This document shows positions 1-5,919 of a DNA stretch of 6,968 nucleotides, in pieces (the first letter of the stretch is position 1; each line of letters begins with the position of its first letter). Under the pieces are notes generated by a model. The model worked only from the letters and a program-made list of their open reading frames with translations, was not told the origin of the DNA and did no database searches. Made by a program: the position numbers and the translations under genes. This DNA comes from Verrucomicrobiota bacterium (GTDB lineage: Bacteria > Verrucomicrobiota > Verrucomicrobiia > Chthoniobacterales > UBA10450), in assembly GCA_003217965.1 (NCBI GenBank), contig QHNB01000125.1:1-6968 (forward strand), in the 5' to 3' direction.

Positions 1-2
1 TT

Positions 3-569
3 TTTCTGCCGCATCACGCGCCCGCGCCGTTCACCTTGATCGTGCTTATCGCCGTTGTCGTAACGAAAGAGGGACTGTTTCGCTACGTTCTCCGTCTCGG
101 CCAGTCCGTCGAAAGCACGGCCGTCAAAACGGACGCGTGGCATCACCGGGCAGATGCGGTTACCTCGGCGGCGGCATTCATCGGCATTTCCATCGCGCTG
201 ATTGGCGGCGAAAAATATCAACGGGCGGATGATTTTGCCGCGCTCTTTGCCTGTGTCATTATCGCTTCCACCGGGCTACGCTTACTTGGTCCGGCCCTGC
301 GCGAAATTCTCGACACTGCGCCGCGGGGCGGCATCACCACAATGGTCCGAAACGCTGCGCTCTCTGTTCCCGGCGTGGTTGATCTCGACAAATGTTTCGT
401 GCGCAAAATGGGTGTCAGCTACTACGTTGACCTGCACGTCCAGGTGGATGGTGCTATTTCTGTACGCGAGGGCCATGAGCTCGCGCATCGGGTCAAGGAT
501 GCAATCCGGGCGACGAACTCGCGTATTGCTGACGTGCTCGTGCACATCGAGCCAGCACCATCTCGTTAA
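3..569 (+). CDS. Cation diffusion facilitator (CDF) metal transporter, C-terminal part (5' truncated by window)
   Basis: CDF proteins are inner-membrane antiporters that export divalent metals such as Zn2+, Fe2+ or Mn2+ in exchange for protons. The frame is open from position 3 to the TAA at 567-569 and gives 188 residues. The TTG at 36 is inside a membrane segment and is not the true start; roughly the first 110 residues of a typical 300-residue protein are missing. Visible parts are a hydrophobic helix (window residues about 10-20), then the CDF signature with DAWHHRADAVTS at residues 44-55. In it, H47 and D51 match the H-x-x-x-D metal site of the helix known as TM5 in YiiP. A further helix follows this motif, then another at about residues 80-100. 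The cytoplasmic ferredoxin-like dimerisation domain covers about 110-188, ending in HIEP, as is usual for the family. Metal specificity cannot be read from this fragment. The gene converges on the nucleosidase gene with 18 bases between stops. Confidence 0.93.
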   Translation, partial: FLPHHAPAPFTLIVLIAVVVTKEGLFRYVLRLGQSVESTAVKTDAWHHRADAVTSAAAFIGISIALIGGEKYQRADDFAALFACVIIASTGLRLLGPALREILDTAPRGGITTMVRNAALSVPGVVDLDKCFVRKMGVSYYVDLHVQVDGAISVREGHELAHRVKDAIRATNSRIADVLVHIEPAPSR

Positions 570-587
570 CACCTGTCCGAAGTCCGT

Positions 588-1271
588 TCAAAGCTCGCGC
601 ACCAAGGTGCAGAGGGCATCAGCTAATTTTGTCTTCACCAGAGTGATGCGCTTCGAAAAATCTGCCAATTGCGCGACTGCCTTGGGATTTCGGGCAAGAT
701 GAGTGAAAAGACTGGTAAGCTTGGTGCGCTGTGTTTCGACATCGAACAGCACCTCCGGCGGAGCGGGAAATGGCGCCGCTGGCGAATCGCTGATCACGCG
801 CAGGGCCAGCATGGGAACAGCAGAATCGGCAGAAAGACGCGCGATCGTTGCCGTCTCCATATCGATTGCAAGCGCTCCGTGTTCGCGTCCGATTGCATAG
901 CGGTCCGCGGCCGGATCAATCACACGATCAGCTGAGAAAATCTTGCCCGTCACAACTTCATCCAAAATTTCACGAGCACGTTCCATTAACGTTTTGTCCG
1001 AAAAATTCTCGGCAATGATGAGATCACATGGCTTTAATTCGTCGCTTGTTCCTCCGCAGAATCCGGTACTTACGATCACGTTTGGCTTGTCGCGGAGAAG
1101 AAATTCCATCAATCGCTCCTCACATTTGAGGGAACCAACGCCAGTATGAAGGATGGTGATTTCTTTGCCCGCGATTGATCCCTTGACGACGAAACCATTT
1201 CGTTCACGCTGTTCAAGCGACCGAACAAACGCGCTGCTTTCTGCCGGCAACGCGAACATAACTGCAATCAT
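588..1271 (-). CDS. Nucleoside phosphorylase-superfamily nucleosidase (MTA/SAH nucleosidase-, futalosine hydrolase- or HpnG-like)
   Basis: The 227-residue protein has the PNP/UDP phosphorylase fold in order. It starts with an N-terminal beta strand ending in ALPAE (E11, matching the catalytic Glu12 of E. coli MTA/SAH nucleosidase). A Gly-rich HTGVGS loop follows at 42-47, then STGFCGG at 68-74 with a downstream LKPCDLIIAE strand. The sugar-binding signature is DMETATIARL at 137-146 (E139), and RVISDS at 158-163 supplies D162, the residue that protonates the purine N7 in MTA/SAH nucleosidase. All key nucleosidase residues are therefore present, so the enzyme is probably active and cytoplasmic. 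Known relatives cleave methylthioadenosine/S-adenosylhomocysteine, futalosine (menaquinone synthesis) or adenosylhopane (HpnG); the neighbours do not decide between them. The ATG at 1269-1271 overlaps the TGA of the upstream gene as ATGA, indicating translational coupling; no strong Shine-Dalgarno sequence is seen. The last 40 residues are helical and less conserved-looking. Confidence 0.85.
   Translation of the reverse strand: MIAVMFALPAESSAFVRSLEQRERNGFVVKGSIAGKEITILHTGVGSLKCEERLMEFLLRDKPNVIVSTGFCGGTSDELKPCDLIIAENFSDKTLMERAREILDEVVTGKIFSADRVIDPAADRYAIGREHGALAIDMETATIARLSADSAVPMLALRVISDSPAAPFPAPPEVLFDVETQRTKLTSLFTHLARNPKAVAQLADFSKRITLVKTKLADALCTLVREL
1268..1271 (-). other. ATGA stop/start overlap between anti-sigma-like and nucleosidase genes
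   Basis: On the minus strand the TGA ending the anti-sigma-like gene (1270 to 1268) shares bases with the ATG of the nucleosidase (1271 to 1269). Such 4-base overlaps usually mean that terminating ribosomes restart on the next gene. This makes the two genes a co-transcribed, co-translated unit and supports the chosen nucleosidase start, which lacks its own clear ribosome binding site. Confidence 0.8.
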
Positions 1272-1951
1272 TTCGCTTCGTTGATTTGCACCAGAAGTGA
1301 AATTTTCTGGTTGGATCCGGCGTCTCCCGAAATCCCTTCACTTGCTCCGACGCTTTTCACACCCCCGATGAGCGCCAACACGCTTTTGAATTCCGCTACT
1401 CGATTCGCCGGCAGCTCGGTCAGCACTTCGATTCGCCCGTTGTCGGGAACGCCTTTGGTCCCGGTTCCATTTAATCGGGCCGCCAGTCTGGTAATTTCAT
1501 CTGCCACAGCCTGGACGTGTCCTCTTTCGGCAACCACGCTCAGCTCACCAATACCGATCGGTGGCGGCGTTAAGGCCGTGGCGGCCGCTTTTTCCAGTGC
1601 CTGGCGCAATTGATCACGCGCCTGAATTTCCAGTGCCGCCCGATTCGGATTCTTCGATTCGTGATGCGCGATATAGAGCAAGCCAAAAAGCACATTCATC
1701 GCGACCAGCACTCCAAAAGCCAGGCCGATCTGGCGCGTTAGTCGCCGTCCTCGCGCGGCACCTTCCTCCGACAATTCGCCAAAAACTTCTGCGCGTTCGC
1801 TGCGCCTTGCTTGCATTCCAGCGTGGATCCGCCGCGCGACCTCAAGCTCACGTCGCAATTGAGGATCATCCATCAACCGCTCTTCCAGTTCGCGCCGATC
1901 TGACTCGGGCAATCTGCCGTCGAGGTAATCGAACAGCTTGTCAGGATTCAC
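1268..1951 (-). CDS. Anti-sigma-factor-like single-pass membrane protein, no zinc motif, DUF4349-like C-terminal region
   Basis: With the GTG start at 1951 the protein has 227 residues and begins VNPDKLFDYLDGRLPESDRR, a typical opening of anti-sigma-factor N-terminal helices (residues about 1-50, followed by DDPQLRRELE). A basic stretch RRLTRQ precedes one membrane helix at about 75-95 (IGLAFGVLVAMNVLFGLLYIA), giving a cytoplasmic N-terminus and an external C-terminus. A helical stalk with a TPPP turn leads to a C-terminal domain (about 136-227). Its pattern (VVAERGHVQAVADEITRLA, then a strand, LPANRVAEFKSVLALIGGV, and a closing strand ISLLVQI) recalls DUF4349-type domains. From GTG 1951 there is no cysteine, so the HxxxCxxC zinc site of ZAS anti-sigma factors is absent. 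An in-frame TTG at 1993 and GTG at 1984 would add 14 or 11 residues that do not resemble the family; none of the starts has a good Shine-Dalgarno sequence. It is the first gene of a pair with the nucleosidase and no sigma factor gene is adjacent. The anti-sigma role is inferred from architecture. Confidence 0.75.
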   Translation of the reverse strand: MNPDKLFDYLDGRLPESDRRELEERLMDDPQLRRELEVARRIHAGMQARRSERAEVFGELSEEGAARGRRLTRQIGLAFGVLVAMNVLFGLLYIAHHESKNPNRAALEIQARDQLRQALEKAAATALTPPPIGIGELSVVAERGHVQAVADEITRLAARLNGTGTKGVPDNGRIEVLTELPANRVAEFKSVLALIGGVKSVGASEGISGDAGSNQKISLLVQINEAK

Positions 1952-2045
1952 CCGAGAAGCGTGCCGCGAAGGTGAGTCCCGCACAATGCACAAAGATGAC
2001 CGGAACGGTTGCTCTTTCCAGAGCGATCCATAGGGTAAGTCGCTC
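1952..2045. promoter_or_regulatory. Divergent intergenic region, candidate two-way promoter with a GGAAC motif
   Basis: This is the only space in which promoters for the minus-strand pair and the plus-strand TamB/Omp85 pair can lie close to both genes. If the anti-sigma-like gene starts at TTG 1993, it shrinks to 52 bases. No strong sigma-70 promoter is visible. On the plus strand GGAAC at 2002-2006 resembles the -35 element recognised by many ECF sigma factors. The sequence 17 bases further on, CGAT at 2024-2027, is only a partial match to an ECF -10 element. A weak TTGCTC (2009-2014) and TAGGGT (2031-2036) pair lies too close to the GTG start to be persuasive. The boundaries and the function are inferred. 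Confidence 0.3.
2032..2037 (+). promoter_or_regulatory. Weak ribosome binding site for the TamB-like gene
   Basis: AGGGTA lies 8 bases before the GTG at 2046 and is a partial match to AGGAGG. An in-frame TAG at 2031-2033 closes the frame just upstream, so GTG 2046 is the first possible start. It places a polybasic stretch and membrane anchor at the N-terminus, as expected for TamB-like proteins. Confidence 0.4.
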
Positions 2046-5000
2046 GTGGCGGATAATCAGCACGAAAACTCGCAGCCGACGGCAAAGCGCCGGCGCCGCG
2101 TCTGGATTCTCCTCGTCTTTGCGCTCCTCATCATTTTCCATCGACCCCTTCTGCTGGGCGCCGTCCATTGGTTCGCGGTGCGTTCGGCCGCGAAGCAAAA
2201 TCTGCGACTGGAATTTCGCGCGGAAGGAAATCTCTTTACGGCGTTGACCATTCGAAATCTTAGGATTTCGCCAACCGGGCCGGCCGCGATTGAATCTGCC
2301 GATGCGGAATACCTTCGGGTGGAATACGATCTCATTTCGCTGATCCGCGGCCGCTCTGATTTTCTTGATTCGATTGACCTGCGGAACGCTCGTATCGTAA
2401 TCGATCCGGCGAAAGTACGCGTGAAAGCCGCGCCGCGCCCGCGCGAGAAAGTGACGTTACCGGCTGTCTTTCCGGAATGGGCGCGCCTAGACAACGTCAC
2501 TGTCATCATTCGCAACGCGGCGCACGATTTCGTTGCCGAGGAAGTTTCGGTCGACCTCAATCGGCGTGCCGCCGGATCGCTGAATATGACGTTGTTGCAA
2601 CTTCCGACGGGCGAAGCCTGGACGCGTGTCACCGGTTTGACCGATTACAAAAATCGCAATCTCGTCCTGCGCGATGTTGTTTTAAACGATCGCACGCGAT
2701 TCAAGTTGGTAAATGTCGATGCCTCGCACATTCGCGAGCACACCATGACGCTGCGCGCAAGCGCGACGCTAGATGACGCACCGGTCGATCTAGAAACGTC
2801 TCTGTCGGAACAAGCGCGTTCCCTCTTTATAAAATCACACCTGATTGCCCGCGGCCTGGCGCTTGCTTCGGCCAAAAGACTCGGAATCTTTTCCGATGTC
2901 CCGGTCGACGGAGAGGTTGAAAATTTCGCCTTCGATTTCGTCGGTCTGCTGAGCGCGCCAAAAACCTGGGCTATGTCCGGTGGCGGGACGATTCGGAATC
3001 TGCAACTGGGTGGCGCCACCTTTGATTCCGCGGCCATGCAAGTTTCGGCCCACGACGGAATCGCGACGATTCAGCCGATCGAGCTGGCGCGAGCCGGGTC
3101 CGTCCTCCAACTGCGAGGATCTATTCAGTTGCCCGATCGCGCCGATGATTTGGGACGCAGTCCGGCCACATTCGAAGTCGCGGGAAACGACCTCGACCTC
3201 GGGCTGATCACTGCATCAACGCCGAAGCCGGTATCGGGTCACGCGCAAATAAATGGCACGCTCGAGGTTCGCGACGAACAGGTGCATGCAAATTTGAAGA
3301 TCTCTTCCGGCCCGATCAGTAATGGCCAAATCGGTTTGCAGAAGCTGGAGGCGACGATTATCGCCGCAAAAGATTTGCGATCGCCTTCACCGAATGTGCC
3401 GTGGTTCGATCGGCTTCATTCGAACGCAACGCTCGTCGCCGAAGACCTGCAGAATGGCGACCTCGCAGCGGACATGGTGTCTGTGCAACTGGAACAGAGG
3501 GGAAATCGGATTTGGCTCAGCAACGCTATTGCTCAGCGCGGGCAGAACCAAATCGCAGCCAATGGCACCCTTATGTTACCAGCCAATACTGGAGATTTTC
3601 GGAGCCAGCCCGCCCAAATTGAAGTTTCAATTACCGCCCCGCAGCTTGCCGAGTTTTGGTCTCAACCATCGCCAGATCAGATGACTGGTATGTTTACAGG
3701 TTCCGCTATTGTTCGGTGGGACGGTGCCATGGCAAACGGTTGGTTTGCCGCTGATGGGTCGGATTTATGGGTTCGAAATCTGGCTATCCCGCAGCTCAGT
3801 ACATCTGGCTCGATCTGGCGAAGCAGAGTTTTTCTGAATGATCTGACAGCGAAGCTCAACCAGCGGGATTTCGTCAATGCCCAGGGCACATTCGATTTAC
3901 GCGGCCAAAGAAATTTTGCTGGAAAGGTTTCCGTCGACATCGCGGACATGAGCACACTCAAGCCGTTGCTCGAAGCCGCCGGTAACAAGACAGAATTAGG
4001 TGGCACCTTCGCGCTGAATTGGGAGGGACGCGGCTCGCTCGCGAGAGTTGCTGAGAACGGATCATTAAAACTCACCTGGAGCCGTGGGAGACTCGGCAAC
4101 ATGAAAGAGCTGCAGGCGAATGTCGACGCCTCCTATACACCAGCAGGGCTTGATATCCCGGTCGTTTTTTTCGGCAGCGATAGAATGGATTTCCAGGCGA
4201 TCGTCTCGGCCAAAGGGGAAAGGCTCGAGATTTCCAAAATTCAGCTCGATCAGGAGAAAGCGAAGTACGCCGCAGGTTATATCTCCATTCCATTCATCTG
4301 GAAAAATGTAGGCACGGACGAGCCGGTCTTTCCGGCGGATGGGCAAGTGGCGGCAACATTTCAATCAGAGAATCTTGATCTGAAAAAATTGTTCGATGAC
4401 TTCGGCGTACCGGCTGCGGCGAACGGTTTTATCAATGTGACAATGCAAGCGGACGGCACCCTGGCCGACTTGCGCGCCCGCCTTGATGTGGATGCCCGGG
4501 ACCTGCGCAATCCCAAACTGGCCAACGTCGACCCGGCCACGCTGCGCCTTTCGGCTGAGACTAAGCAGAAGACAGTGAACTTCGCTGGACAACTGAAGCA
4601 GCCGAAGATCCAACCAGTCGATATCAACGGCTCAGCTCCCTTCGATGCCGGCCAAATCCTGAGGACACGTTCCTTTGATGAAAACACGCCGTTGGAAGCG
4701 AAGGTGCGCCTTCCACGCAGCTCAGTGAATTTTCTTCGCCAATTCATTCCGGCGGTGGAGCAACTCGATGGCGATCTTGCCGTCGATGTCGCAATCGGCG
4801 GCACAATCGCTCACCCGGTTCTAAGTGGCACTGGAGACATCACCATCAACGTAGCGCGATTTACAAATGCGACCCTGCCCGCCTTGCGCGGATTTCAATC
4901 ACGTCTCCTTTTTCATGATAACACCCTGACCCTGGAAAGATTTCATGGGGATCTCGCCGGCGGTCCGTTTACCGTGGGAGGGCGCGTTGTTTTCACCAAG

Positions 5001-5915
5001 CTGACCGAACCGAATCTCGATCTCGATTTGCGAGCGGACAGTATTTTGATCGCACGAAACGATTCCTTGACGGCACGCGCCGATGCCAATTTGAAAGCCA
5101 CTGGACCAATCACCAGCGCGACGGTCAAAGGCAATGTTGCGCTTACGAACAGTCATTTTCTCAAGGATATTGATTTGATTCCGATCGGTTTGCCGGGACG
5201 GCCCGCGCCGCAGCCGATAGAAGATCGGCCCGATTTTTCGATTACCCAGCCCCCCATGCGCGACTGGAAATTCGATGTCGCTATCAAGACCAAAGATCCT
5301 TTTTCCATCCGCGGAAATCTCGCCAATGGGGGCGCGATCGCCGATCTCCATCTCGGTGGGACGGGATTGCATCCGGAGTTGAAAGGGACGGTGAAACTCC
5401 AAAACGTCGAAGCAACGTTGCCGTTCAGCCGGCTTGAGGTGACGAATGGTTTTTTGTACTTCGATCCGAGCGATTCGTTCAACCCCAAGATTGATTTACA
5501 GGGTACCTCATTGATTCGCGATTATACCGTTCGCGTGTATGTCTATGGGCGTTCGCTCGCGCCTGAGGCGGTGTTTACGAGCGAACCGCCCCTGCCGCAG
5601 GAAGAAGTTATTTCCTTGCTTGCTACCGGCACGACAAGGCAGGAACTCAGCGGCAATACCAGCGTTCTCGCCGGCCGGGCCGCCACGCTCCTGGTGCAAC
5701 AGCTCTATCGTAAAATATTCAAGAAAGGTCAGCCTACAGAAAGCAACTCGATCTTCGATCGTTTGCAGGTTGATCTCGGCGGCGTCGATCCGCGCACCGG
5801 ACATCAACAAGCGACGACGCGGTTCAAGGTGAATGAAAATTGGGTGTTAGTTGGCGACATTGGAGTCGGAGGAGAATTTCGCGGCTTGGTGAAATACCTC
5901 ATCCGATTCCACTGA
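2046..5915 (+). CDS. tamB: TamB-like translocation and assembly module protein (AsmA/DUF490 family)
   Basis: This 1289-residue protein, close to E. coli TamB in size (about 1260), should sit in the inner membrane and span the periplasm as a long hydrophobic beta groove. In the family it partners an Omp85 barrel in outer-membrane protein assembly and takes part in phospholipid transport. The N-terminus has RRRR at 15-18, then a signal-anchor helix from about 19 to 43. An AsmA-like start follows, with LRLEFRAEGNLF at 53-64 and a DSIDLRNARIVID strand near 107-119. The middle is made of repeated amphipathic beta strands rich in G, N and D. The C-terminal TamB domain spans about 890-1289. Its hallmarks are the DGDLAVDVAIGGTIAHPVLSG segment from residue 908, FDPSDSFNPKIDLQGTS at 1139-1155, and EPPLPQEEVISLLATG at 1180-1195. 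A proline-rich loop lies at about 1046-1070. I see no cysteine in the whole protein. It starts at GTG 2046 (an in-frame TAG lies just upstream) and is followed after one base by the Omp85-like gene, so the pair is an operon. Confidence 0.92.
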   Translation: MADNQHENSQPTAKRRRRVWILLVFALLIIFHRPLLLGAVHWFAVRSAAKQNLRLEFRAEGNLFTALTIRNLRISPTGPAAIESADAEYLRVEYDLISLIRGRSDFLDSIDLRNARIVIDPAKVRVKAAPRPREKVTLPAVFPEWARLDNVTVIIRNAAHDFVAEEVSVDLNRRAAGSLNMTLLQLPTGEAWTRVTGLTDYKNRNLVLRDVVLNDRTRFKLVNVDASHIREHTMTLRASATLDDAPVDLETSLSEQARSLFIKSHLIARGLALASAKRLGIFSDVPVDGEVENFAFDFVGLLSAPKTWAMSGGGTIRNLQLGGATFDSAAMQVSAHDGIATIQPIELARAGSVLQLRGSIQLPDRADDLGRSPATFEVAGNDLDLGLITASTPKPVSGHAQINGTLEVRDEQVHANLKISSGPISNGQIGLQKLEATIIAAKDLRSPSPNVPWFDRLHSNATLVAEDLQNGDLAADMVSVQLEQRGNRIWLSNAIAQRGQNQIAANGTLMLPANTGDFRSQPAQIEVSITAPQLAEFWSQPSPDQMTGMFTGSAIVRWDGAMANGWFAADGSDLWVRNLAIPQLSTSGSIWRSRVFLNDLTAKLNQRDFVNAQGTFDLRGQRNFAGKVSVDIADMSTLKPLLEAAGNKTELGGTFALNWEGRGSLARVAENGSLKLTWSRGRLGNMKELQANVDASYTPAGLDIPVVFFGSDRMDFQAIVSAKGERLEISKIQLDQEKAKYAAGYISIPFIWKNVGTDEPVFPADGQVAATFQSENLDLKKLFDDFGVPAAANGFINVTMQADGTLADLRARLDVDARDLRNPKLANVDPATLRLSAETKQKTVNFAGQLKQPKIQPVDINGSAPFDAGQILRTRSFDENTPLEAKVRLPRSSVNFLRQFIPAVEQLDGDLAVDVAIGGTIAHPVLSGTGDITINVARFTNATLPALRGFQSRLLFHDNTLTLERFHGDLAGGPFTVGGRVVFTKLTEPNLDLDLRADSILIARNDSLTARADANLKATGPITSATVKGNVALTNSHFLKDIDLIPIGLPGRPAPQPIEDRPDFSITQPPMRDWKFDVAIKTKDPFSIRGNLANGGAIADLHLGGTGLHPELKGTVKLQNVEATLPFSRLEVTNGFLYFDPSDSFNPKIDLQGTSLIRDYTVRVYVYGRSLAPEAVFTSEPPLPQEEVISLLATGTTRQELSGNTSVLAGRAATLLVQQLYRKIFKKGQPTESNSIFDRLQVDLGGVDPRTGHQQATTRFKVNENWVLVGDIGVGGEFRGLVKYLIRFH

Positions 5916-5919
5916 GATG
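5913..5919 (+). other. TGA-G-ATG junction coupling TamB-like and Omp85-like genes
   Basis: The TamB-like stop TGA (5913-5915) is followed by one base and then ATG (5917-5919). No separate strong Shine-Dalgarno sequence precedes this ATG, so translation of the second gene probably depends on ribosomes finishing the first. This would keep the two partner proteins in proportion. Confidence 0.75.

Noticed and set aside
570..587. Possible terminator between the convergent CDF and nucleosidase genes
   Set aside because: The 18-base gap holds no stable stem-loop or T-run on either strand.
202..702. Plus-strand 166-residue frame overlapping the CDF gene and running past its stop
   Set aside because: It is out of frame with the well-conserved CDF C-terminal domain and has no family resemblance.
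790..1621. TGATCACGCGC occurring near 790 and again near 1611 as a possible repeat
   Set aside because: It is only 11 bases, lies inside coding sequence of two unrelated genes, and is expected by chance with this codon use.
1941..2198. Minus-strand 85-residue frame covering the divergent intergenic region, considered as a possible small sigma or regulator gene upstream of the anti-sigma-like gene
   Set aside because: It overlaps the TamB-like N-terminus and the anti-sigma-like start, and shows no helix-turn-helix or sigma region motifs.
1561..2247. Plus-strand 228-residue open frame opposite the anti-sigma-like gene and running into the TamB-like start
   Set aside because: Composition is rich in Arg, Ser and Pro without domain pattern. 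It is antisense to one well-supported gene and out of frame with the other, as expected for a shadow frame in GC-rich DNA.
2057..2632. Minus-strand 191-residue open frame inside the TamB-like gene
   Set aside because: Arg/Ser-rich antisense sequence without recognisable domain; the plus-strand TamB reading is continuous across it.
4899..5402. Minus-strand 167-residue open frame inside the TamB-like gene
   Set aside because: It is antisense to the conserved TamB C-terminal domain and has no recognisable motif.
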